From: 43-108 sp001915545
GTDB taxonomy: Bacteria; Bacteroidota; Bacteroidia; Bacteroidales; Bacteroidaceae
Direction of reading: 5' to 3'
NCBI GenBank assembly: GCA_902491215.1
Contig: CABUGV010000011.1
Location: forward strand, 1-64,000
DNA: 64,000 nucleotides
Below, piece after piece: positions 1 to 8,600 of the stretch. The notes below the pieces were generated by a model, which was given only the letters and a program-made list of their open reading frames with translations, was not told where the DNA came from and did no database searches. Numbering within the stretch: position 1 is the first letter of the stretch; every line of letters starts with the position of its first letter. The position numbers and the translations under genes were made by a program.

Positions 1-173
1 CCCAGACGATGATCAGACAAGCCTGCCGCTTTTGCCATATGCTCAAACGGAAACACCGAGTGAAGCCTGCCAAGCTCACTCTCATTGAAACTCTTGCGAT
101 ATTTTTCTATAATATCAAATTCTGTAAAGCCCAAAGTAGGCTGAATTTCTGAAATATTTTGTATCTTAGCCAT
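1..173 (-). CDS. Transposase, N-terminal part (runs off the left edge)
   Basis: The minus strand reads an open frame from ATG at 173 to the window edge, 57 codons beginning MAKIQNISEIQPTLGF and running to AKAAGLSDHRLG. I recognise this start as resembling transposases of IS1182/IS5-like elements (InsH-type N-terminal domain) common in Bacteroides and Prevotella, but the catalytic DDE part lies outside the window, so the family is a judgement from memory. Just upstream is a perfect 7-bp hairpin (TCCCCCG at 191-197, CGGGGGA at 221-227) and then a terminator-like stem, an arrangement that would shield a transposase from outside transcription. The neighbouring hexosaminidase gene stops abruptly next to it, which supports a real insertion here. 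Confidence 0.55.
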   Translation of the reverse strand, partial: MAKIQNISEIQPTLGFTEFDIIEKYRKSFNESELGRLHSVFPFEHMAKAAGLSDHRL

Positions 174-243
174 ATCTTAGTCATGGAATTTCCCCCGTTT
201 TGGCTGTCAAACCTTATTTTCGGGGGAATACCTAAAGATACAA

Positions 244-290
244 AAAAGCCAGCTAATTCGCAACACTTTGTGTATGAATTAGTTGGCTAA
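244..290 (-). terminator. Terminator-like hairpin at the IS / GH20 junction
   Basis: AGCCAGCTAATTC (248-260) pairs with GAATTAGTTGGCT (276-288) with one G-T mismatch, and on the minus strand the stem is followed by a run of six T. It lies just after the truncated GH20 stop codon. It probably belongs to the insertion element end and would end transcription coming from the broken gene. Confidence 0.6.
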
Positions 291-297
291 TTTTATT

Positions 298-1504
298 CTA
301 TTTACTGAATATCCCTATATATAAGAACTGGTCGCACATGTTTACTACCTTTGCGCCTGCGTTTATAGCTGTTTCCAAATCCATCCACCAGTAATTCCAT
401 GCACTGACAACTGTGCCGTTAAGATCCACATTTGTTTTTCCCTTCATCGAATTAAGACTGCCCCATAAGCGGGGAGTTTTACCGTACTTCTTTATTAGCT
501 CGATATAATGGTTTGTGAAATGTCTGAACTGTTCAGCTTCTTTGGTGTTGTATTCATCTGTGCCGATATGGACTTCTGGACCAACAAACACCGGATCGTC
601 GCCGGAGAGGTACTCGTCAAATAGTGAATCCAGAAATTCATAAACTTCTTTTTTGTATAAGTCTAGATGATCAAATCCATATTCGGCACTGTTTGATGCT
701 GCCAGGTTAGGATTGCAGTGGGTGAAGGCTAGTGAATGTGCCGGAACATCGATTTCTGGTATAATTTTGATTCCATAGGTAATAGCCGTCTTTTGCAGTT
801 GCTTGAAATCCTCTTTAGTGTAGTATCCGTCTTTTGATGTTAGTCCTGGAACTCTGCTTTCCAATCTGAATGCCGAATAAGTGTTGTTCCAGTTTCCTCC
901 GGCAAGTTCTACGAATCCATTATCATTTAGATGTATGTGGAATTCGTTCATCTTGTAGAATGCCATAATCATTATGTAGTCCTTAAGAAAATCCATTGAA
1001 AAGAATTTTCTTCCAGCATCAAGCATGAATCCTCTAGCTTTATAACGTGGAAAATCTATGGCACACCCTTTTTGCAGTCCATTAGGCTGGTTGTATATCA
1101 TTTGAAGTAATGTACGCGTGCCCCAGAATACTCCTTTGGTGTGTGGAGCCGTAATTTCCACTCTTTTATTAATGTCTATCTTATAGCTCTCTTCTCCATG
1201 TGAGGAAATGTCTTCGTTGAGTGACAATAAAATGCTTTTTGCTTCTCTTTTGTTTTCTGAAACTGTAACCTTGTAGTCATATCCGAACATGCACTTCAAA
1301 TCTTCAGAAAGTGTTTTGGCTGTGTTGTAGAGTAAGCACGAGTCTTTTTTTGTTTACGTATATGAATCCTTTTTCAGGAACAGTATAAATCCCTTTTGTG
1401 CTTTTCCACGATTGCAATGCAGGGATAACCTTTGGTACTAGGTTTTGAGCATGAGGGGTGAAATAAACGTTTATGAGAAACAAAAAAATAAATATTCTTT
1501 TCAT
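298..1504 (-). pseudogene. Beta-N-acetylhexosaminidase (GH20), frameshifted and 3'-truncated
   Basis: The first frame (ATG at 1504, 66 codons) has a signal peptide (FIFLFLINVYFTPHAQ) and the start of a GH20 N-terminal domain (VIPALQSWKSTKGIYTVPEKGF). The second frame (298-1299) continues it and carries the catalytic region, including FHIHLNDNG, EIDVPAHSLAF and the Asp-Glu pair in HIGTDEYN. The frames join perfectly if one A is removed from an A7 run (T7 on the plus strand at 1345-1351), giving KKDSCLLYNTAKTLSEDLKC. The 3' end is also missing: after WNYWWMDLETAINAGAKVVNMCDQFLYI only GIFSK and a stop follow, so the last part of the barrel and any C-terminal domain are lost, probably to the adjacent insertion element. 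An intact enzyme would release terminal GlcNAc/GalNAc from host or wall glycans in the periplasm. A sequencing slip could explain the A7 shift but not the truncation. Confidence 0.85.
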
Positions 1505-1634
1505 AGCATTCTGACTTTATCTAAATAACGCTTTCGGCGTCGAGATTGTTTCAGACATAGCAGAAATGTATGATATATAAATCTATTTTATATACCCCTC
1601 AAGTAAAATTGTAAATATGGGAAAGTGCGTATAA

Positions 1635-1668
1635 CAAAAAAGAGAACCTTCAATGTGAAGATTCTCTT
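1635..1668 (-). terminator. Terminator after tRNA-His
   Basis: On the minus strand AAGAGAA pairs with TTCTCTT around a second short stem (CTTCA / TGAAG) and is followed by six T. It lies just downstream of the tRNA 3' end. Confidence 0.75.
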
Positions 1669-1674
1669 CTGGAG

Positions 1675-1749
1675 GGTGGAGGGTGGGGCTCGAACCCACG
1701 ACATTCAGAACCACAATCTGACGCTCTAACCAACTGAACTACATCCACC
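1675..1749 (-). tRNA. tRNA-His (GTG anticodon)
   Basis: A full cloverleaf can be folded: anticodon stem TCAGA/TCTGA around loop TTGTGGT gives anticodon GTG (His), and the T arm is GTGGG-TTCGAGC-CCCAC. The extra 5' G (G-1) opposite C73 typical of tRNA-His is encoded. CCA is not encoded. One acceptor pair is a mismatch (T6 against C67), and the sequence at the 3' end is a tandem repeat (GGAGGGT twice at 1671-1684 on the plus strand), so the acceptor may have been altered or the pair may be tolerated. It has its own promoter at 1778-1808 and terminator at 1635-1668. Confidence 0.93.
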
Positions 1750-1777
1750 GTGTTTGCTTCATTCCCGAAAGCGAGTG

Positions 1778-1808
1778 CAAATATAGAGGCTTTTTTTGAA
1801 TCTGCAAA
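1778..1808 (-). promoter_or_regulatory. Bacteroidales promoter of tRNA-His
   Basis: On the minus strand the -33 element TTTG (1805-1808) and the -7 element TATATTTG (1778-1785) are separated by exactly 19 bases, the consensus for the primary sigma factor of this class. It points at tRNA-His about 30 bases downstream. Confidence 0.85.
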
Positions 1809-1912
1809 ATTTGCAGGCTGAAAATTTAAGTTTTGCTGTGATTTTTTCCTTTTTGAGCATTTCTTGCACTGAAACTAGTGTTGCCAAGCCTCAATATGCC
1901 TTACTTTTGTTC

Positions 1913-2794
1913 TTATTTGTAATACTCCTTTTTGCCTGCCGCCAATGTATTTTTCATCAGTGAACAGATGGTCATAGGACCTACACCGCCCGGTACAGGA
2001 GTAATATATGAACATTTAGGTGCAACTTCATCGAACTTCACGTCTCCGTTGAGTCTGAATCCGCTTTTCCTGCTTGCGTCAGGCACTCTTGTAGTGCCCA
2101 CATCGATAACAACGGCACCTTCCTTCACCATGTCTCCTTTAAGAAAGTCGGGCTGTCCGATAGCTGCAATGATTATGTCGGCTTCGAGACATTCTTTCTT
2201 TATGTCCTTTGTATGGCTGTGACATACAGTCACAGTTGCATCTCCCGGATAAGCCTTCTGCATCATAAGCTGAGCCATTGGTTTGCCGACAATGTTGCTG
2301 CGTCCCAGAACAACGCATTTTTTGCCTTTTGTCTCTATGTCGTACCTTTTGAGCAGTTCCATTATGCCGTTGGGCGTTGCAGAAATGTAGCACGGCAGTC
2401 CGATCGACATTCTTCCTACGTTTATAGGGTGGAAGCCGTCGACATCTTTTCTGTAGTCAATCGCTTCTATGATTTTCTGCTCGGAAATGTGCTTCGGCAA
2501 AGGAAGTTGTACGATGAACCCGTCAACATCGTCATCGTCGTTGAGTTCTTTTACCTTGGCCAGCAGTTCCTCTTCTGTTATATTGTCTTCAAATCTGATG
2601 AGAGTCGATTTGAATCCGCATTCCTCGCAGGCGATTACCTTGTTTTTTACATAGGTTTCGCTTCCGCCGTCATGGCCTACCAGAATGGCAGCAAGGTGCG
2701 GGCGTTTTCCGCCGTTGTTTATTATTTCATTTACTTCTGCTGCAATTTCCTTTTTTATGGTTGCTGCAGTGGCTTTTCCGTCGATCAGTGTCAT
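1913..2794 (-). CDS. folD: FolD: methylenetetrahydrofolate dehydrogenase / methenyl-THF cyclohydrolase
   Basis: Cytosolic bifunctional enzyme that interconverts 5,10-methylene-THF, 5,10-methenyl-THF and 10-formyl-THF for purine synthesis and other one-carbon needs. The 293-residue length is normal. Visible signatures are SETYVKNK with the catalytic Tyr48 and Lys52, the cyclohydrolase Asp119 in KDVDGFHP, the NADP-binding GRSNIVGKP at about 164-172, and PGGVGPMTI near the C-terminus. It starts 14 bases after the ffh stop codon and is the last gene of a dedA-ffh-folD run. A second folate enzyme, 5-formyl-THF cyclo-ligase, is encoded at 22320-22847. Confidence 0.97.
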   Translation of the reverse strand: MTLIDGKATAATIKKEIAAEVNEIINNGGKRPHLAAILVGHDGGSETYVKNKVIACEECGFKSTLIRFEDNITEEELLAKVKELNDDDDVDGFIVQLPLPKHISEQKIIEAIDYRKDVDGFHPINVGRMSIGLPCYISATPNGIMELLKRYDIETKGKKCVVLGRSNIVGKPMAQLMMQKAYPGDATVTVCHSHTKDIKKECLEADIIIAAIGQPDFLKGDMVKEGAVVIDVGTTRVPDASRKSGFRLNGDVKFDEVAPKCSYITPVPGGVGPMTICSLMKNTLAAGKKEYYK

Positions 2795-2808
2795 GTTGAA
2801 GTCCTCCG

Positions 2809-4152
2809 TCAGAATTTCGGCATTCCCGGCATTTTGCCCATCTTGCCCATGAGTGATGCCATTTTGTTGCCTGTCATCATTTTCATCATCTTTCTCATCT
2901 GCTCAAACTGTTTGGTTATTCTGTTAACCTCGTCGATTGAGTTTCCGCTTCCCTTTGCGATTCTTCTCTTACGGCTCAGATTGAGGCATTCTGGATGCTC
3001 ACGCTCGTATGGAGTCATTGAACCGATCATTGCTTCAACGCTCTTGAACACATTGTCGTCGATATCGAGATCCTTTGTCAATTTTCCTACACCTGGTATC
3101 ATTTGCGCAAGATCCTTGATGTTTCCCATTCTCTTTATCTGCTGTATTTGTCCGAGGAAATCGTTGTAGTCAAATTTGTTCTTTGCTATTTTTTTCTGGA
3201 GTTTCTTTGCTTCAGCCTCGTCAAACTGTTCCTGTGCTCTTTCTACGAGTGAAACGATATCACCCATTCCGAGGATACGGTCTGCCATTCTTGATGGGTG
3301 GAACACGTCTATGGCCTCCATCTTTTCGCCTGTACCGATGAACTTTATAGGTTTTTGCACCACAGTTCTGATGGAAAGCGCCGCACCGCCTCGAGTGTCG
3401 CCGTCGAGCTTGGTAAGTACCACTCCGTCGAAGTCGAGTCTTTCGTTGAATTCCTTTGCCGTATTTACAGCATCCTGTCCGGTCATCGAGTCGACTACGA
3501 AGAGCGTTTCATCCGGTTTGATGGCTTCTTTGATGTTCTGTATTTCCTGCATCATCTGCTCGTCGACGGCAAGACGTCCCGCCGTATCGACGATAACCAG
3601 GTCGTATCCTTTTGTCTTGGCTTCTTTTATGGCATTCTGTGCGATTGCTACAGGGTTCTTTTCATTTTCTTCTGTATATACCGGCACGCCTATCTGCTCT
3701 CCGACAACCTTGAGCTGTTCGATTGCCGCAGGTCTGTATACGTCACAGGCGACAAGAAGAGGTTTCTTGTTCTTTTTCGTCTTCTGCATCAATGCAAGTT
3801 TTCCAGAGAACGTGGTCTTACCTGAACCCTGGAGGCCTGACATTAGAACGACTGCAGGGTGTCCCTTGAGCTCTAGCTCTACAGCCTCCTTGCCCATCAG
3901 CTCTGTCAGCTCGTCGTGCACAATCTTCACCATCAGCTGGCTCGGCTTGACGGCTGTCAGCACGTTTTGTCCGATGGCTTTCTGCTTTACCGTATCAGTG
4001 AATGTTTTGGCTATCTTATAATTGACATCTGCTTCGAGAAGGGCTTTCCTGACGTCTTTGAGAGTTTCTGCAACGTTTATTTCTGTAATTTTTCCTTCGC
4101 CCTTCAGTATTTTGAATGATCTTTCAAGGCGTTCGCTTAAATTGTCAAACAT
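2809..4152 (-). CDS. ffh: Ffh: signal recognition particle protein (SRP54)
   Basis: GTPase that binds the SRP RNA and the signal sequences of nascent membrane and secreted proteins and brings them to FtsY. The N-terminal four-helix domain (about 1-90) is followed by the G domain with the P-loop GLQGSGKTT at 106-114, DTAGRL at 189-194 and TKLDGD near 250, then the methionine-rich M domain that ends GKMGKMPGMPKF. The length of 447 is normal. The gene for its RNA partner, ffs, lies about 1.2 kb away at 5371-5468 on the other strand, with the DedA gene between. It shares a transcript with folD (14-base gap) and probably dedA (30-base gap). Confidence 0.97.
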   Translation of the reverse strand: MFDNLSERLERSFKILKGEGKITEINVAETLKDVRKALLEADVNYKIAKTFTDTVKQKAIGQNVLTAVKPSQLMVKIVHDELTELMGKEAVELELKGHPAVVLMSGLQGSGKTTFSGKLALMQKTKKNKKPLLVACDVYRPAAIEQLKVVGEQIGVPVYTEENEKNPVAIAQNAIKEAKTKGYDLVIVDTAGRLAVDEQMMQEIQNIKEAIKPDETLFVVDSMTGQDAVNTAKEFNERLDFDGVVLTKLDGDTRGGAALSIRTVVQKPIKFIGTGEKMEAIDVFHPSRMADRILGMGDIVSLVERAQEQFDEAEAKKLQKKIAKNKFDYNDFLGQIQQIKRMGNIKDLAQMIPGVGKLTKDLDIDDNVFKSVEAMIGSMTPYEREHPECLNLSRKRRIAKGSGNSIDEVNRITKQFEQMRKMMKMMTGNKMASLMGKMGKMPGMPKF

Positions 4153-4182
4153 GTATGTTGTAGTTTATTTTTATAAGTTCTA

Positions 4183-4830
4183 TTATTGGTTCTTGCTGTT
4201 CTTCTTGAATCCATGGTATACCATAAATATTGCAATCAAAGCCAGAAGGACGATAATTCCGATTCCTATTATATGACTGTAGCGTGAAATTGTACTTATC
4301 AGCTCCTCCTTGCTTACCTGTGTATGGAAGGCCAGACCTATTCCCACCAGTATGCAGTTCCAAAGGCATGCGCCTATGCATGTGTACAGGATGAAGCTGA
4401 ACATGTTCATGCGTGCAAGTCCTGCAGGAATGGAGATGAGCTGTCTTATGGCCGGCAGCATGCGTCCGATGAGAGTCGATACTGCACCGTGCTTGTCGAA
4501 GAATGCTTCTGCCTGTTCAACCTTTCTCTGGTTTATGAGACACATGTGCCCGAAACGGCTGTTGGCAAAGGCATATACAATCGGACGCCCAAGAAAATAA
4601 GCCAGTCCGTAGTTTATCAATGCACCGAGAAGAGCACCTATTGTTCCGCAGAGTATAATCATCGGTACGGTCATCTCTCCTTCAGCCGCAGCCATGTATG
4701 CTGCAGGAATCATCACCACTTCTGAAGGAAAGGGGATGAACGAGCTTTCAATTGTCATGAATACTATTATCCAAAAGTAGTTGAGATTGTCCAATGCATC
4801 TCCTGTAAGTTCTACAATAAAATCTTCCAT
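4183..4830 (-). CDS. DedA-family inner-membrane protein
   Basis: A 215-residue integral membrane protein with the DedA motif (FIPFPSEVVMIPAAYMAA) near residues 32-50, a second conserved block around GRMLPAIRQLISIPAGLARM, and a hydrophobic C-terminal helix (IIGIGIIVLLALIAIFMVYHGF). Members of this family include undecaprenyl-phosphate translocases and proteins needed for membrane homeostasis; which role applies here cannot be told from sequence. It is the first gene of the dedA-ffh-folD run. Confidence 0.9.
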   Translation of the reverse strand: MEDFIVELTGDALDNLNYFWIIVFMTIESSFIPFPSEVVMIPAAYMAAAEGEMTVPMIILCGTIGALLGALINYGLAYFLGRPIVYAFANSRFGHMCLINQRKVEQAEAFFDKHGAVSTLIGRMLPAIRQLISIPAGLARMNMFSFILYTCIGACLWNCILVGIGLAFHTQVSKEELISTISRYSHIIGIGIIVLLALIAIFMVYHGFKKNSKNQ

Positions 4831-4859
4831 ACTTATTTTAAATTAAATTAATCTGCGGA

Positions 4860-4867
4860 CAAAAATA
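4860..4867 (-). promoter_or_regulatory. -7 element upstream of dedA-ffh-folD
   Basis: The minus strand reads TATTTTTG (TAnnTTTG) 30 bases before the dedA ATG. No TTTG is found at the usual -33 distance. Confidence 0.5.
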
Positions 4868-5322
4868 CTAAATTTCTGCTTATCTATGGTGGTTTTGCAT
4901 GATATTTTATCTGATGCACTGGATGGTGGTCTTTTCTTGGAAGCAATTGTCCCGGTTTTCCTGATTTTTCATTTGCTGTTTTTTTCATGCAGGGCCTTTC
5001 CCGATATGCGCGGTTCGGGGTGGCAGTTTATAGAGCTTTTAGTAGACCTTATAGATTCGGCTGTGGTGAAGTGACTTACGGTTTCCGTATCATAGGTATG
5101 AAACAGAAATTCCGAGGGCTCGGAAATACAATTGTGCGCGCCTGCAGATGCCGGCGCGCGCCCTCGCAACGCAGCATCCGTACGCCACAGCTTATTTGCA
5201 CGTCATCGTATATTGGAGCAGGCTGCGTGAGGCGGACACAGTGTATGATAAAGTTGGCGAATGCTTTTTGTGCTTATTTTGCTTGTTCGATGGCTTTCAG
5301 GTGTATAAAAAACGCTTATTCT
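4868..5322. other. Intergenic stretch between dedA and ffs with GC-rich palindromes
   Basis: I find no convincing gene here. The only marked structure is the palindrome cluster at 5110-5170, listed separately. A short minus-strand frame that reads CHPEPRISGKALHEK falls in this gap; peptides like this usually come from dispersed repeats and not from real genes. Confidence 0.5.
5110..5170. repeat. GC-rich palindromic intergenic repeat, copy A
   Basis: A perfect palindrome, TTCCGAG-GG-CTCGGAA (5110-5125), is followed by a GCGCGC stem (GCGCGC at 5135-5140, GCGCGCGC near 5154-5161) and the tail GCCCTCGCAAC. The core GAGGGCTC and the tail CCCTCGCAA recur at 13744-13826 and 34532-34600. The stretch is far richer in GC than its surroundings. 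Confidence 0.6.
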
Positions 5323-5353
5323 TTTGTCAATTCAAATAAAAGCTCTATATTTG
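5323..5353 (+). promoter_or_regulatory. Promoter of ffs and tRNA-Thr
   Basis: TTTG (5323-5326), then 19 bases, then TATATTTG (5346-5353): a full-consensus Bacteroidales promoter, with the first paired base of the SRP RNA about 18 bases further on. Confidence 0.85.
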
Positions 5354-5370
5354 CACCCGTCAAAACAAAA

Positions 5371-5468
5371 TGGGTAAGTCCTATACGACCAGCTCCTTGT
5401 GAATCCTCCAGGGCTTGATCGCAGCAAAGGCAACAGGTTGTAGCGGTGCGATGTAGCCAGCTTACCCA
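5371..5468 (+). ncRNA. ffs: Signal recognition particle RNA (4.5S type)
   Basis: TGGGTAAG (5371-5378) pairs with CTTACCCA (5461-5468) to close one long hairpin, the shape of the small bacterial SRP RNA. Inside are the characteristic blocks ACGACCAGCTCC, GTGAATCCTCCAGGG, GCAGCAAAGGC and TAGCGGTGCGATGTAGC, matching what I know of Bacteroidetes ffs sequences. It binds the Ffh M domain, encoded at 2809-4152. A strong promoter is directly upstream and tRNA-Thr begins four bases after the closing stem, so the two RNAs are probably processed from one transcript. Confidence 0.88.
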
Positions 5469-5471
5469 CCC

Positions 5472-5545
5472 GCCTCTTTAGCTCAGTTGGCCAGAGCACG
5501 TGATTTGTAATCTCGGGGTCGTTGGTTCGAATCCGACAAGAGGCT
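5472..5545 (+). tRNA. tRNA-Thr (TGT anticodon)
   Basis: Acceptor GCCTCTT pairs perfectly with AAGAGGC, the T arm is GTTGG-TTCGAAT-CCGAC, and the anticodon loop TTTGTAA gives TGT (reads ACA, Thr). The anticodon stem CGTGA/TCTCG contains one T-T mismatch in the middle. CCA is not encoded. It sits between ffs and a strong terminator and has no promoter of its own that I can see. Confidence 0.93.
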
Positions 5546-5556
5546 CAGAAAGCACT

Positions 5557-5590
5557 AAGGAAAGATTTCTCGGAATCTTTCCTTTTTTTT
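5557..5590 (+). terminator. Terminator of the ffs-tRNA-Thr transcript
   Basis: AAGGAAAGATT (5557-5567) pairs with AATCTTTCCTT (5574-5584) over a six-base loop and is followed by an unbroken T run. Confidence 0.9.
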
Positions 5591-5698
5591 GTTTTTTGCT
5601 GGTACATGGCATTGAATGCCTGCATCGTTTTCATGTCTGACCGTGTTCTGTTTATGGCAGAGCGCTGACGTATTTTTACATTATTTCTCTTTCAGCTT

Positions 5699-8600
5699 AT
5701 GGAAAATAAGGATATAGATCAGTTGTGGTGCGATATAGAAGAGATTCAGAAATCAGATCTTTCTATATCCGATAAGTATTCTCGTTACTATCATCTGCTC
5801 CTTCGTGTCTGTGTGATACTTACAAGCAGTCTTTCAGCTGAATATAATGACCTTTTTTCCAGACTTCGTGCCGTGTGTCGTCTTACCGGTTATCCGCTTT
5901 ATGACATCGACCGTTTCAGATGGCGAGCCCACAGAGTTATGTTGGGTGACGATGTTCCGGATGAACAAACATTCATGGCTGATGCCAAAGTTTTCTGTGA
6001 AGCAATTGCACATTTCACGGCTTCTCACGTACCAGCTTCGCTTTCAGCACTGTTTCCCGTTGAATTGACTGCTAGGCCATTAGAGCACACATGGGAGAAG
6101 AAGGGAAGGAGTTTGCGTCTTGTTGTAGAGCAGTGCGACGACCACTGCATATACTGCCGGAGCCGTGAGCTTCCTGATACCGACATGCTGAAGATTCCCG
6201 TTGATTTCAGCGATATGGTCAGATCCGTCTTGCCTTATCTGTGTGAAGGTCTGCAGATTAATGCTGTATACTATACTTTAGGTCAGCAAGGTGAGGTATA
6301 TCCTGACATTGTTGTTGTGGATCCTGACAACTTGGTGGATATCAGTACACTTTCAGCCTGCATCCGTAATTATGGTTCAAGTCCTTTCAACTATCTGTTT
6401 TCTCTGTTTGAAAAGCGCAGCAAGACATCTGCTATACTGTTGGGTAATGCCGCCAACAGGTTTCTTGATGACTGCATCAACGACCCTGAGGCTAGTTTCG
6501 ATAAGTCCATTCAGACTGTTTTCCATGAAGACATGCTTGCTTTCACGGTATGTGCCGATATAGACCGCGATTTTTTTGTAAAGGCACGGGCGCAGTTCAA
6601 CAACATACACCACGTAGTTACCGACGTTTTCGAACGTGAGTTTGCCGGCTACAGCCACGGCAATGTTTTCCTCGAACCGTCTTTTTTCTGTGAAACCTTG
6701 GGGCTTCAGGGACGTATGGACTTTCTTCAGGCCGACATGCGCAACCTTGTCGAACTGAAAAGCGGCAAGGCCGACGATTACCGCAATGCGCCGCGGATGG
6801 AGCACCTCATACAGATGATTTTGTATAAAGAAGTACTGTTCTGCAACCTCGGCATCAACCGTCAGCATGTCGGCGGTTATCTCTTGTATTCTGCATATCC
6901 CAAGCTTTATGAGCAGCGTACAGTCCGCGATTGGGTGGTTAAGGCCATTGAGACGCGCAATGCCATAGTTATGCTCGAAAAGAGCCTGCGTGAAGGTCGC
7001 TGCAATGAACTTATTCAGTGTCTTGATGTTGAGGACCTCAATGAAAACTGTGTTTCCGGAAAGTTATGGAACGACTATCAGAAGCCGGTGCTTGACAAGA
7101 TTCTATCTGTTCTTCATTCCATGGACAGTCTGACTTCCGCATATTTCTATGCGTTCTTACAGTTCATCGAGCGTGAGCAGTACCACAGCAAAGTAGGTGA
7201 CAACCGTCTTGATTCCACACGCGGTATGGCCAGTCTCTGGAACGCTGATCGCGAATCAAAGCTTCTCAATGGCGACATGCTTGCCGACCTGCATATTATT
7301 GATGTTTCCGGCAGTTCTGCCATCGAACAGCTTATTGTGGCTGTGCCTGAGCTTGGCGGATGTATGCAACCGAATTTCAGGGTGGGGGATGCCGCAGTTT
7401 TATACGAGTGTACAGGACCGGCAGATACCGTGGCTAATCATCAGATTATAAGATGTTCTGTCGAGCGTTTCTCGGGCGACATACTTCATCTTCGTTTGCG
7501 CAACCCTCAGCATAATGCATCTCTATTCAGGAAAGATGCTGTATATGCTCTTGAACACGATTATATTGAGTCGTCCTTCAGACTACTTTATTCCAATCTT
7601 TTCTCTTTCCTGACATCCGACATCTGTAGGCGCGAACTGATTCTCGATCGTCGCCAGCCGGAGACTAATCCTGCTGTCAATCTTAACAGACGTTATCTGA
7701 ATCCTCAGATTGACAGCATTGTTCTTCGTGCCAAACAGGCTCAGGACCTTTTCTTGCTTGTTGGTCCTCCTGGAACTGGCAAAACGTCTGTTGCCCTGAA
7801 ATCTATGGTAGAAGAGTTTATGAGCGACGGATGCCGATTGCTGCTGGTGGCATATACGAATCGTGCTGTAGATGAAATCTGTTCTATGCTTTCTTCCGTT
7901 GAAGGGTGTCCGGACTATGTCCGTTTGGGAAGCGAATTGTCTTGCGGTCCCGAATTTCGTGAGCACCTTATCGAGAACAAGGTGCCTCGTGGTGCTGGTC
8001 GAAAAGGTGTTGCAGAACTCATGGACAGGGTGAAGATTGTTGTCGGTACTCTTACTTCTATAAACGGTCATATCGAGCTGTTCAGTCTCTGCCATTTTGA
8101 CGTTGCAATAATTGATGAGGCTTCTCAAATACTTGAACCCCAAATGCTTGGTCTTGTTTGTGCAAGTGATGATAAAGGCCGTTGTGCAATAGATCGTTTC
8201 ATCATGGTGGGCGATCACAAACAGCTTCCTGCGGTTGTAGTACAGCCGGAAGAGTATTCTTCCGTAATAGATGAACAGCTTCGCGGTATAGGACTGAAGA
8301 ATTGCCGTAACTCAATGTTTGAACGTCTTATGTCACTTCATTGGGACAACCCGTCTGTGGTGGCTACGTTGGACCATCAGGGACGCATGCACCCGGACAT
8401 TGCATCCTTTGCCAGTCGTCTGTTCTATGGAGGGAACCTCATGCCGGTGCCTGTTGCGCATCAGAAACGCACCACTTTGCCATTTACCGAGTACACTGTG
8501 GATGATGCTTATTTTGCTACCACGCGCCTTGGTTTCATTGATGTTCCTGCCCCTTCTGCCGTTGAAGATTCGCCTCACAGCAATCAGGCTGAAGCAAGGA

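Larger units (their letters stand above)
1..315. mobile_element. End of an insertion sequence inserted in the GH20 gene (partial)
   Basis: The GH20 reading frame loses similarity to its family after the residues FLYI (codons at 316-327) and ends five codons later at 298, while a transposase-like frame begins at 173 and points away from the gene. The simplest reading is an insertion sequence whose end lies around 300-315. The other end, the terminal inverted repeat and the target duplication are outside the window, so the boundary is approximate. Confidence 0.45.

Noticed and set aside
2213..3169. Long open frame on the plus strand opposite folD and ffh
   Set aside because: It is a mirror frame of two certain genes with biased codons; no start signal or family match.
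4969..5169. Minus-strand frame reading NCHPEPRISGKALHEK in the dedA-ffs gap
   Set aside because: It lies across GC-rich repeat sequence, has no start context or homology I trust, and such peptides typically arise from dispersed repeats.
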